From positions 1 to 64,000 of the forward strand of contig NZ_MRTD01000013.1 of assembly GCF_001956295.1 (NCBI RefSeq): DNA of 64,000 nt, read 5' to 3'. Numbering within the stretch: the first letter of the stretch is position 1; each line of letters begins with the position of its first letter. Positions 51,414 through 59,643 of this stretch are shown here, in pieces. Both the position numbers and the translations under genes were made by a program. Under the pieces are notes generated by a model. The model ran no database searches. It worked only from the letters and a program-made list of their open reading frames with translations, and was not told where the DNA came from. The DNA is from Paenibacillus sp. FSL A5-0031 (GTDB lineage Bacteria; Bacillota; Bacilli; Paenibacillales; Paenibacillaceae).

Positions 51414-53348
51414 TTACATGTATTGTTCCCATTCCTCATATGCGGTCGATAGTGAGGTTTTGACAGCTTCAATGGCAGCTTGAATTTCTTGAATACGGAT
51501 GTAATCATTAAAAATCGCAGGATCAGTGAGCTGTAATTCCAAATCGGTTATTTGCTGCTCCAGCGTAGCGATTTCCAGTTCTAATTGTTCAATTTTACGC
51601 TGACGTGTACGTTCTTCACGTTTTGCTTGCTTGTCCGCCTCGTAAGAGTTGGCAGGTGAAATGTCGGATACGGCTGTTGTTTTTGAGTTTGAAGCTTGTT
51701 TTGACAGTGCTTCGAGCCGTGCTTCTTCGATTTCACTTTTTTTCTCTATCATTTCGTCATAATTTCCTAGGAAATGATCAGTACCTGACGACTTTAGTTC
51801 GACAATTCGTTCAGCCATCTTGTTTAGGAAGTAACGATCATGTGAAATGAAGAGCAAGGTTCCTTCATAGTCAAGCAATGCAGCTTCAAGAACTTCTTTG
51901 CTAAATAGATCGAGATGGTTGGTAGGCTCATCCAAAATAAGGACATTGGCCTCTGCAAGCATAAGCTTCGCTAGAGATACACGTGCTTTCTCACCGCCGC
52001 TAAGGGAAGAAATTCGCTTGAGTACGTCTTCGCCGCTAAATAAGAAGTTGCCGAGCACCGTACGAATACGTGCCTCCTCCATATGGGAGTAGCTGCCCCA
52101 GACCTCTTCAAGAACAGTATTTTGGCCGTTCAGCCTCGTTTGTTCTTGGTCATAGTAGCCGAGTTTGACGTGAGTTCCAAACTTAATTGTACCTGTTGTT
52201 GGTTCATTTTGACCGACAATAACCTTTAGCAATGTTGACTTCCCAATCCCGTTCGGACCAATTAATGCAACGGTTTCACCACGAGTGAGCTGGAAGGATA
52301 CATTTTTAAAGATAGGTGTGTCCTTACCCGGGAAAACAACGGAAACATCACTAACTGCAAGTACGTCTTTGCCTGTTGAACGCTCGATTTCAAAAGTGAA
52401 ATGAGCTTTTTTCAAATCACCCTGCGGTTTGTCCAGGCGATCCATTTTGTCCAAGGCTTTCCGTCTGCTTTGTGCACGTTTGGTCGTTGAAGCACGAACA
52501 ATATTTCGTTGCACAAATTGCTCCATACGCGAAATTTCGTCCTGCTGTTTTTCGAATTGACGCATATTGATTTCGTATTCGGCAGCTTTCAGCTCCATAT
52601 AGCGGCTGTAATTTCCGGTGTAGCGCTTGGAGGTATGACGCTCGATTTCGATAATCGTTTGAGCAAGAGCATCTAGGAAGTAACGATCATGGGATACAAC
52701 TAAGATGGCACCTGAATATCCGCGCAAATAGGACTCTAGCCACGTTAAAGTCTCAATGTCGAGATAGTTGGTAGGCTCATCAAGCATGAGCAGATCTGGT
52801 GCCTGAAGCAATATGCGAGCGAGTGCGAGCCGTGTTTTCTGGCCGCCACTTAATGTTGATATTAAAGTGTCAGCTGGAAATGTTCCGAAACCCATACCGT
52901 GAAGAACACTGTTAATACGCGTGTTGACCTCGAAGCCGCCTTGCTCTCGGTACCAATCTGAACGCTTGGCATAACGATCGAGTATGGCTGTATAACGTTT
53001 CTCATCCTGATGAAGTTCGGGATCTGCAATTTTGACTTCAAGATCACGAAGCTCTTGCTCTGCTTCAATTAGATGCGAGAAAACGGCAAGCATTTCTTCA
53101 CCAATCGTTCGATTGGATTGCAATCCGCTATTCTGAGCGAGATAACCAATTTTAGTTTCTTTGGCTTTATGAATAGCGCCAGAATCTGCGGACATTTCGC
53201 CTGCAATGATTTTGAGCAGTGTAGACTTGCCTGCACCGTTCACACCTACGAGACCAATACGTTCTCGTTCCAGCACTTGCATCGAAATATTGGATAATAC
53301 GACATTTACGCCGTAGCTTTTTGTTACGTTAGAAACCTGCAGCAGCAT
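51414..53348 (-). CDS. ydiF: ABC-F family ATPase (YdiF-like)
   Basis: A 644-residue soluble protein with two ABC domains and no membrane segment. Walker A motifs are GVNGAGKSTLLK near residue 35 and GPNGIGKSTLLK near 363. Signatures are LSGGQKTRLAL near 164 and LSGGEKARVSL near 450, and both Walker B strands end LDEPTNYLD/LDEPTNHLD. A P-site interaction linker rich in charged residues (about 240-320) separates them. ABC-F proteins act on the ribosome; YdiF is one B. subtilis member. In B. subtilis ydiF directly follows gcp (tsaD); here it is on the opposite strand and displaced by the inserted leuA-comA segment. Confidence 0.9.
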   Translation of the reverse strand: MLLQVSNVTKSYGVNVVLSNISMQVLERERIGLVGVNGAGKSTLLKIIAGEMSADSGAIHKAKETKIGYLAQNSGLQSNRTIGEEMLAVFSHLIEAEQELRDLEVKIADPELHQDEKRYTAILDRYAKRSDWYREQGGFEVNTRINSVLHGMGFGTFPADTLISTLSGGQKTRLALARILLQAPDLLMLDEPTNYLDIETLTWLESYLRGYSGAILVVSHDRYFLDALAQTIIEIERHTSKRYTGNYSRYMELKAAEYEINMRQFEKQQDEISRMEQFVQRNIVRASTTKRAQSRRKALDKMDRLDKPQGDLKKAHFTFEIERSTGKDVLAVSDVSVVFPGKDTPIFKNVSFQLTRGETVALIGPNGIGKSTLLKVIVGQNEPTTGTIKFGTHVKLGYYDQEQTRLNGQNTVLEEVWGSYSHMEEARIRTVLGNFLFSGEDVLKRISSLSGGEKARVSLAKLMLAEANVLILDEPTNHLDLFSKEVLEAALLDYEGTLLFISHDRYFLNKMAERIVELKSSGTDHFLGNYDEMIEKKSEIEEARLEALSKQASNSKTTAVSDISPANSYEADKQAKREERTRQRKIEQLELEIATLEQQITDLELQLTDPAIFNDYIRIQEIQAAIEAVKTSLSTAYEEWEQYM

Positions 53349-53496
53349 TTTGAAACCTCCAACAAATAAATGGTAAAGAACGAATGCTCATACTACATAT
53401 TAGTGTACCATAAACGAGCGCTAGCATTGGCGAAAGTTGCACAACAATGTTAAACTACAATTAATGAAAGAAAATGATGGGAACTAGAATAGGTGA

Positions 53497-54102
53497 ATGC
53501 TTTTGGTTGAACCAAATCAACGGGGCGATAAGGCTTACATACGAAGTCAGATAACGATAAAACGAAATAAATTACCAGTCGAGCAGCGGCGATTATGGTC
53601 AGAAGCAGCATGCACGAAAGCGATGGCTTATATTGAAAGCCATTCGATCGGCGCGTTTATGGTGTACGTGTCTTTTCGGAGCGAGCTTGATTTGTCGGGT
53701 CTCATTGAATGGGGCTGGCGAACAGGGCGAGAAGTCATTGCGCCAAGATGCATCGCAGCAGATCGTTCCATGGAGCTCTATACCTTGCGGAGCTGGGATG
53801 ATCTGATACCTGGTGCATATGGGATTATGGAGCCGAATCCGAATACAGCTCAGCCTTTTAAGGACAATTGTGAACTGGGTGTTGTGTTTGTGCCGGGACT
53901 AGCCTTTGATCTTCAAGGAGGCCGGCTTGGTTATGGAGGCGGTTATTATGACCGCTTTGTTGAATCCTCTCAAAACAATGCCTCTAAGCCGCACTGGCTT
54001 GGAATAGCGTTCGAGGCGCAGCTAATCGATGAGGTGCCACTCGAGTTGCATGATTTGAAAATGGATGGCTTGATTACTGAAAAAAACATGTATTTATTTT
54101 AG
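53497..54102 (+). CDS. 5-formyltetrahydrofolate cyclo-ligase
   Basis: A 201-residue enzyme of folate metabolism that converts 5-formyl-THF to 5,10-methenyl-THF using ATP. The C-terminal GGRLGYGGGYYDRF near 147 is the family signature (substrate and ATP binding), and EPNPNT near 111 matches the family's EP motif. Start: ATG 53497 is one base from AGGTGA; TTG 53503 has the better spacing. B. subtilis calls its homologue yqgN. Its place next to moaC is not the B. subtilis order. Confidence 0.85.
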   Translation: MLLVEPNQRGDKAYIRSQITIKRNKLPVEQRRLWSEAACTKAMAYIESHSIGAFMVYVSFRSELDLSGLIEWGWRTGREVIAPRCIAADRSMELYTLRSWDDLIPGAYGIMEPNPNTAQPFKDNCELGVVFVPGLAFDLQGGRLGYGGGYYDRFVESSQNNASKPHWLGIAFEAQLIDEVPLELHDLKMDGLITEKNMYLF

Positions 54103-54185
54103 AGGAAATACAGCTGAATGATTGCCAAGCGAGCTATGAACGTTAAAGGCGAACCCGTTCATTAGCGCTAGAAGGAGCGTTTGAG

Positions 54186-54665
54186 GTGGAGTTGACACAT
54201 TTTAACGAGCAGGGCCGGGCACGAATGGTAGACATCTCTGACAAGGAAGTCACTTCCCGCACGGCAGTCGCTCAAACCAGAATAACGATGAACCAAGATA
54301 CATTAGAACAAATTAAGGCTGGCAAGATTGGGAAGGGCGATGTACTGGCTGTGGCTCAGGTTGCTGCAGTTATGGCTGCCAAAAAAACGTCAGATTGGAT
54401 TCCAATGTGCCATCCGCTACCGCTCACAGGCATCAATGTGGTTTTCAGCGATAACGGAACGGATGAGCTTTACATAGAAGGTACAGTAAAGACAACTGGA
54501 AAAACCGGCGTGGAAATGGAAGCACTGACAGCCGTGTCTGCCGCAGCTCTAACGGTCTACGACATGTGCAAAGCGCTGCAAAAGGATATGGTTATCGGTC
54601 CTACGCAGCTGGTTTCAAAAACGGGCGGAAAAAGCGGCGATTATCGAATTTCGTCAAACCCATGA
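54186..54665 (+). CDS. moaC: cyclic pyranopterin monophosphate synthase accessory protein MoaC
   Basis: A 159-residue protein with GTG start (TTG 54192 is an alternative). SDWIPMCHPLPLTGINV near 66 and KTGVEMEALTAVSAAALTVYDMCKAL near 105 are the MoaC hallmark regions, carrying the conserved His, Lys and Asp residues of the active site. It converts the MoaA product to cyclic pyranopterin monophosphate in molybdenum cofactor synthesis. It is followed by moaB-like and moeA-like genes. moaA is not in the window. Confidence 0.9.
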   Translation: MELTHFNEQGRARMVDISDKEVTSRTAVAQTRITMNQDTLEQIKAGKIGKGDVLAVAQVAAVMAAKKTSDWIPMCHPLPLTGINVVFSDNGTDELYIEGTVKTTGKTGVEMEALTAVSAAALTVYDMCKALQKDMVIGPTQLVSKTGGKSGDYRISSNP

Positions 54666-54692
54666 GCGAAATAGGAATGGGAGGAATGGTAA

Positions 54693-55187
54693 ATGCGGTG
54701 GAAAGTAGCAATTTTAACAGCAAGCGATAAAGGATCACGTGGAGAACGTGAGGATACGAGTGCCCAGGTTATCCGTGAATTGGTTGAGGAAGAGCTGGGT
54801 GGAGAAATTATTGATTATCGGATTGTACCGGATGAGCAGGATGAGATAATGGCAGCCATTATTGAAATGACAGAGTACTTCCATGCGGATCTTGTGCTTA
54901 CAACGGGCGGTACAGGTCTTGCAGAGCGCGATGTTACGCCCGAGGCAACGCTCAAGGTTATTGACCGTGCTGTTCCGGGGATTGCGGAAGCGATGCGTAT
55001 GGGCGCTCTCCAAAAAACAAGAAGAGCAATGCTCTCAAGAGGCGTCTGCGGCATTAGAGGCAGCTCATTAATCGTTAACTTGCCTGGGAGCCCAAAGGGC
55101 GTACACGAGAGCTTAATGGCGATCATGGATCAATTGCCGCATGCTCTGGGCATTTTATCCGGAGAACTGGGGGAACATAGCGTATGA
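54693..55187 (+). CDS. moaB: MoaB/Mog-type molybdopterin adenylyltransferase
   Basis: A 164-residue MoCF-fold protein with LTTGGTGLAERDVTPEAT near 70, the signature loop that binds molybdopterin, and LPGSPKGVHESL near 132. It should activate molybdopterin by adenylation before metal insertion. Whether it is MoaB or Mog cannot be told by eye. It overlaps the downstream moeA-like gene by four bases. Confidence 0.85.
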   Translation: MRWKVAILTASDKGSRGEREDTSAQVIRELVEEELGGEIIDYRIVPDEQDEIMAAIIEMTEYFHADLVLTTGGTGLAERDVTPEATLKVIDRAVPGIAEAMRMGALQKTRRAMLSRGVCGIRGSSLIVNLPGSPKGVHESLMAIMDQLPHALGILSGELGEHSV

Positions 55188-56239
55188 GTCAGCAGCAGCA
55201 TCATGCTAAGAACGGAATAGAACAACATGGATCGACGACACTAAGAGAAGTTTCCGTATATGATGCGATCGGGCTGCGACTGGCTCATGATTTAACGCGA
55301 ATTATTCCAGGTCAGTTTAAAGGTCGATTGTTCAAAAGAGGTCATGTCGTAGTAGAAGCAGACATTCCTAATCTTCTTGATATTGGCAAGGAGCATATCT
55401 ATATTATGGAGCTTGGAGAAAACGAGCTTCATGAGGATGATGCAGCCATTCGAATGGCTGAAGCGTTATATGACGAGAAACTCATTCTTTCAGAGCCGCA
55501 TGAGGGCAAGGTGAGCATTAAAGCAAACCAGCTGGGCCTTGCGGAGATTGATAAGGCGTTAGTTGATGCCATTAATGAGCTTGGTGAAATTGCATTAGCA
55601 ACGATTAAGGCAAAAACAGTCGTTAAGCCAGGACAAGCGCTGGCTGCAACAAGAGCCATTCCGCTTGTCGTACCAAAATCAAAGGTGGAGACGGTGGAGA
55701 GGCTTGCCGCCGAATATCGTGAAGCGAATGGCGGAGCTTCACCGCTGCGCGTTCGCCCTTTCCGTAAATTTCGCGTCGGTTTGTTGACGACGGGCGGCGA
55801 AGTTTTTAACGGAAGAATTGAAGATAAATTTGGTCCGGCAGTAAGAAGCAAGCTCGAGGAGCTTGGATCAGAAGTTGCAGAGCAGCGTTTTGCACCCGAT
55901 GATCGACAAACAATTGTCAAGGAAATACACTATTTGCTTGCACAACGTTATGATATGATACTAGTGACTGGCGGAATGTCGGTAGATCCCGACGATCGCA
56001 CTCCTGGAGCCATAAAGGAAACAGGCGCGGATATCGTGAGTTATGGAACTCCGATGCTGCCAGGCTCAATGCTGCTTATTGGATATTTAAACGGAGTGCC
56101 GATATTGGGGCTTCCAGGATGCGTCATGCATGATCCATATACATCATTTGATGTGCTGCTGCCGCGGATACTTGCGGGAGATACGATTGTTCGTGAAGAT
56201 ATTGTCAGCATGGGATATGGCGGCTTAAACAGCTGTTAA
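55184..56239 (+). CDS. molybdopterin-binding MoeA-like protein
   Basis: A 351-residue protein with a MoCF domain at the C-terminal half (about 200-330): VGLLTTGGEVFNGRIEDKFGP, ILVTGGMSVDPDDRTPGAI and GLPGCVMHDP. The N-terminal half resembles part of MoeA but is short; standard MoeA is about 400 residues. It may insert molybdate into adenylylated molybdopterin, or be a molybdopterin-binding regulator-like homologue. It overlaps moaB by four bases and precedes tatA. Confidence 0.7.
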   Translation: MSQQQHHAKNGIEQHGSTTLREVSVYDAIGLRLAHDLTRIIPGQFKGRLFKRGHVVVEADIPNLLDIGKEHIYIMELGENELHEDDAAIRMAEALYDEKLILSEPHEGKVSIKANQLGLAEIDKALVDAINELGEIALATIKAKTVVKPGQALAATRAIPLVVPKSKVETVERLAAEYREANGGASPLRVRPFRKFRVGLLTTGGEVFNGRIEDKFGPAVRSKLEELGSEVAEQRFAPDDRQTIVKEIHYLLAQRYDMILVTGGMSVDPDDRTPGAIKETGADIVSYGTPMLPGSMLLIGYLNGVPILGLPGCVMHDPYTSFDVLLPRILAGDTIVREDIVSMGYGGLNSC

Positions 56240-56293
56240 GTATGAACTGCTTAATAATGATGCTGCTACATAAAATTACGAGGAGGTTGGCAA

Positions 56294-56539
56294 ATGTCAG
56301 GAATTGGTGCAACAGGTGTTATACTGCTCGTGTTGGTTGCTTTGCTACTATTTGGACCAAACAAGCTTCCAGAACTTGGACGTGCATTCGGACGGACATT
56401 GCGTGAGTTTAAATCCGGAGCAAGAGAGATCATGGATGATGATGATCGTGACCGTGATCGCAAGGACAAAGATTCGAGCCGTGTTGAAGTGAGTCGCTCG
56501 GAAAATAGTGATAAAGACAATAAGCGGCTGCCGGATTAA
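56294..56539 (+). CDS. tatA: Sec-independent protein translocase TatA
   Basis: An 81-residue protein with one N-terminal membrane helix (about 6-20), the conserved FGPNKLPELGRAFGR hinge and amphipathic helix, then an acidic/basic disordered tail. It forms the protein-conducting Tat pore with TatC and exports folded proteins with twin-arginine signals, EfeB (12101) being one likely client. GC-rich hairpin-like sequence and TTTTTTCTT after its stop could partly terminate transcription before tatC. Confidence 0.9.
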   Translation: MSGIGATGVILLVLVALLLFGPNKLPELGRAFGRTLREFKSGAREIMDDDDRDRDRKDKDSSRVEVSRSENSDKDNKRLPD

Positions 56540-56593
56540 TCGGGCCCGCTTTTTTCTTGAAAAAAAGGTTTACCGCTAGGCGAAGGAGGTACA

Positions 56594-57421
56594 GTGCAGG
56601 TGGGATCGGAAGGAAACAGCAAATCGGAGCATAAATCACGTAAAGCGCTTCTTCGTGAAGAAGGGTTGATGCCGCTTTTGGAGCATCTTGGCGAGCTGCG
56701 CAAGCGGATCATTTACGTGCTTATTATTTTAACGTTAGGCTTAGTCGTCGGACTTATATTTGCACAGCCTACCTATAACTTTCTAATGAGCCAGAAGCCT
56801 GCTAATACAATTTCGTTACATACGTTTTCCCTCTGGGATGGCATTGGCATGTATATGAAATTTGCATTTGTCATCGCTTTAATTATTTCTTTGCCTGTTA
56901 TTGCATATCAGCTATGGGCATTCGTAAAGCCGGCTTTGCGCAAGAACGAGCAGCGTTCCACGCTTAAATATGTTCCGTTTGCACTAATCATGTTTTTAAT
57001 TGGATTGGCGTTTTCTTATTTTGTCGTCTTTCCACTCGCTTTTAATTTTACAAGAACAGTATCACAGCATTTAAACCTTGAGGAAACATATGGTATCGCG
57101 CAGTATTTTACGTTTATGTTTAATCTGCTCATTCCGATATCGCTGTTATTCGAACTGCCGCTAGTCATCATGTTTTTGACAGCTATTCGTTTAGTGAATC
57201 CACAGCGGCTGCGCAAAATGCGCCGTCTAGCGTATTTCATCATGGTGCTTATCGGAGTTATGATTACGCCCCCGGATTTCATATCGGATATATTAGTGGC
57301 AATCCCATTACTCGTTCTATATGAGATTAGTGTGTTCTTATCAGGCTCGGTACACAAAAAGCAGCTTGCCGCTGATGCAAAATGGGAAGCGGAATATGGC
57401 GAGTCAATGTCTGAAGCATAG
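56594..57421 (+). CDS. tatC: Sec-independent protein translocase TatC
   Basis: A 275-residue protein with six membrane helices. LLEHLGELRKRI near the N-terminus, FVKPALRKNEQRS and the FALIMFLIGLAFSYFVVFPLAF segment are TatC signatures. It is the twin-arginine signal receptor. GTG 56594 and GTG 56600 are both possible starts after GGAGG. Together with tatA it matches B. subtilis tatAy-tatCy, which also lies downstream of moaC there (via rex). Confidence 0.95.
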   Translation: MQVGSEGNSKSEHKSRKALLREEGLMPLLEHLGELRKRIIYVLIILTLGLVVGLIFAQPTYNFLMSQKPANTISLHTFSLWDGIGMYMKFAFVIALIISLPVIAYQLWAFVKPALRKNEQRSTLKYVPFALIMFLIGLAFSYFVVFPLAFNFTRTVSQHLNLEETYGIAQYFTFMFNLLIPISLLFELPLVIMFLTAIRLVNPQRLRKMRRLAYFIMVLIGVMITPPDFISDILVAIPLLVLYEISVFLSGSVHKKQLAADAKWEAEYGESMSEA

Positions 57422-57458
57422 GAAGAAGAAGGGGAATGTCCTCTTCTTCTTTTTTTTT
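57422..57458 (+). terminator. intrinsic terminator of the moa-tat genes
   Basis: GAAGAAGAAGGGGA pairs imperfectly with TCCTCTTCTTC around ATG, followed by nine T. Confidence 0.8.
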
Positions 57459-57542
57459 AATATAAGAAGCTTATAACGTGCTTATAGTTCTCCGTCAAAG
57501 CTGCTTCAGAATCCAGAGGACGCCGAAGGCGAGTTTGCGTGG

Positions 57543-57601
57543 TTGACAAAAACGTCATTTCCGCATAATATTTAAACAGTTGTTTAAAACGATTGTTTAA
57601 A
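57543..57601 (+). promoter_or_regulatory. promoter and TetR-type operator
   Basis: TTGACA (57543-57548), a 17-base spacer and TAATAT (57566-57571) form a good sigma-A promoter. Right at the -10 the perfect palindrome TTTAAACA-GT-TGTTTAAA (57571-57588) begins, and a third half-site TGTTTAAA lies at 57594-57601. The TetR gene at 58861 is the likely source of the repressor. Confidence 0.75.
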
Positions 57602-57625
57602 TAGAGAAAACGGGAGTGGATCATA

Positions 57626-58792
57626 TTGAAAAACGCACTAATTGCTTTTATGAAACGTCCAACGACTATCGTTGGTATATTTACGGCAATCATGTTCCAA
57701 GTTATTTTTTCGGTCATTTGGATGACAGGTTATAACGGTGTTACGGACCGCGTACAAAATTTGCATATTGCTATTGTGAATGAAGATGCACAGATGGGAC
57801 AGAAGATTGCTGGCAACCTTGTTCAGAACTTGCCTTTTAACATGAGTGAAATCAGCAGCATCGATGAGGCGAAGCAGCAGCTGAATGAGCGTGAGTTGCA
57901 GATGGTCGTATGGATACCGGCGGATTTCTCTCAGAAGGCTTCCGCAGCCGATGGTACAGCCTCCATTCAATATGTAATAAACGAATCAAATCCAGCACTG
58001 ATTAAAAGTATTATGAGTGGTGCAGCCGGACAAATAACAGCAGAAGTAAATAAGCAGGCCGTAACGGGCGGCATTCAAACCGTACTTGGCAACATGCAGC
58101 TGCCAGCAGAGCAAGCTGGAGCAGCGGCACAAGGATTGTCAGAGCGTGTTAAATCTGAAATTCAGTCAACGAACGTGATACAAGGAATGAACAATCAAAT
58201 GGTTCCGATGATGCTGGTGCTTGCTTCTTATGTCGGCGCGATGATCATGGGTATGAATTTTGAGCAATCTTCCCTTTCACTAGGAGCAACAACAAGCAGA
58301 TGGAAACGTTTCGGCGCAAGAAGCGTAATTAATGTAGGAGCAGGTGTCATTGTTTCGTTAGTAGGTTCTTCCTTGCTCGCTGCATTTGGCGGTCAGATGG
58401 AACAAGGATTCCTTCATATCTGGTTGTTCCAGCTGATGTTCGTATTAACATTTATATTCGTTTCGCAAATGTTTATTTACCTGTTTGGTTTAAGCGGTAT
58501 GCTGTTCAATATTATTTTATTGTCGGCACAGCTTGTTACCTCTGGTGCGATCGTACCGCGTGAATTGTTATCCGACTTTTACGTCAAGCTTGGTGATATT
58601 CTTCCAGCGACGTATGCAGTTGAAGGTACGATGAATATTTTGTTCGGCGGCCCAGCGGCTACAGCTGACTCTTTGTCACTTAGCGTTATTGCTGTCGTTG
58701 CCTTTGCGGTTAGCGTAGCTGCGGTTGCGCTGAAGCGCCAAGCCGCTCCTGTAGTACAGCCTACAGCAGTTATTGCAGGGCAAAAACGATAA
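57626..58792 (+). CDS. YhgE/Pip-like ABC-2-type membrane protein
   Basis: A 388-residue protein with TTG start and GGGAG nine bases upstream. One N-terminal membrane helix (about 14-36) precedes a large extracytoplasmic domain (about 40-195: LHIAIVNEDAQMGQKIAGNL), then five or six C-terminal helices (about 195-375). The layout is that of the DUF3533/YhgE-Pip and ABC-2 permease superfamily. No ATPase gene is adjacent. The gene is probably TetR-repressed and could act in drug or lipid export, with the TetR partner as the inducer sensor. Confidence 0.75.
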   Translation: MKNALIAFMKRPTTIVGIFTAIMFQVIFSVIWMTGYNGVTDRVQNLHIAIVNEDAQMGQKIAGNLVQNLPFNMSEISSIDEAKQQLNERELQMVVWIPADFSQKASAADGTASIQYVINESNPALIKSIMSGAAGQITAEVNKQAVTGGIQTVLGNMQLPAEQAGAAAQGLSERVKSEIQSTNVIQGMNNQMVPMMLVLASYVGAMIMGMNFEQSSLSLGATTSRWKRFGARSVINVGAGVIVSLVGSSLLAAFGGQMEQGFLHIWLFQLMFVLTFIFVSQMFIYLFGLSGMLFNIILLSAQLVTSGAIVPRELLSDFYVKLGDILPATYAVEGTMNILFGGPAATADSLSLSVIAVVAFAVSVAAVALKRQAAPVVQPTAVIAGQKR

Positions 58793-58860
58793 TTCAAATG
58801 CAGTTGCTGTTGGTTTAGTGTGGTTCAAAATAAAAGATATTGTTTTTATGGGGGCCCGTC

Positions 58861-59454
58861 ATGACAACAGGAGATGCGGATATTAAAATTAGAATATTGT
58901 CAGCTGCCAAAAAGCTGTTTGCGGAAAACGGCTTCGATAAAACGACCGTTAGGCAAATATGCGAAGAGGCTGGAGCTAACGTTGCGCTCGTCTCGTATCA
59001 TTTTGGCGGGAAAGAAAATATGTTCTATGCTTTATTTGATTATTATTTTCCAAACAATCAAATTGCCGAGCTAGACCCCATGCAGATAGATCCGGTAGAG
59101 GGTGTTAGACTTATTGTTCGTGAGGTAACTAATTTCCGCTACAGCGACTATCAATTAATTAACATTATTCAGCAAGAAGTTATCATGAACACGGATCGAA
59201 TTGAAAAGATACGCAAGCATGTGATGCCGATGTGGGGGAAGCTCCGCTACTGGCTCAAAGAGGGCAGGGAACAAGGATTATTTCAATTCAACTCCTTAGA
59301 TAACACTTTGTTTTCCATTATCGGTACGTTGCTCTTTCATCGGAATAGCCAATATTGGGCTATCTTGCATGAAGAAGAACGTTCATCACAGGAAGCGATC
59401 GTCGAGGATTTAACCTTATTTATTTTGGGTGGATTGTACTATAAAGGCGAATAG
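58861..59454 (+). CDS. TetR-family transcriptional regulator
   Basis: A 197-residue regulator. ATG 58861 has GGGGG six bases upstream; a longer TTG frame lacks one. The N-terminal HTH is IRILSAAKKLFAENGFDKTT, then VRQICEEAGANVALVSYHFGGKENMFY. The C-terminal ligand domain resembles the CerR/DUF1956-type family. It is 68 bases after the YhgE-like gene in the same orientation. It probably controls the palindromic operator at 57571-57601, and thereby its own expression. Confidence 0.85.
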   Translation: MTTGDADIKIRILSAAKKLFAENGFDKTTVRQICEEAGANVALVSYHFGGKENMFYALFDYYFPNNQIAELDPMQIDPVEGVRLIVREVTNFRYSDYQLINIIQQEVIMNTDRIEKIRKHVMPMWGKLRYWLKEGREQGLFQFNSLDNTLFSIIGTLLFHRNSQYWAILHEEERSSQEAIVEDLTLFILGGLYYKGE

Positions 59455-59466
59455 CTGAAAACCATG

Positions 59467-59507
59467 AAATACCGTGCGCGAGAAATCGCTGTACGGTATT
59501 TTTTTTG
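59467..59507 (+). terminator. intrinsic terminator
   Basis: AAATACCGT and ACGGTATTT pair around a short inner GCG/CGC stem, followed by T-run. Confidence 0.8.
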
Positions 59508-59643
59508 TTACAGCCTTCTGCTATTCATAAACTACTGGTACAATTTAGGTGCAACGATTATGAAAGTTTGGAATATCAAGCCTAATGCCCGTTTAGTATA
59601 AAGCCAGCAGCTGCGCAGGCAGAATAGGAGCGAGATTATACAA

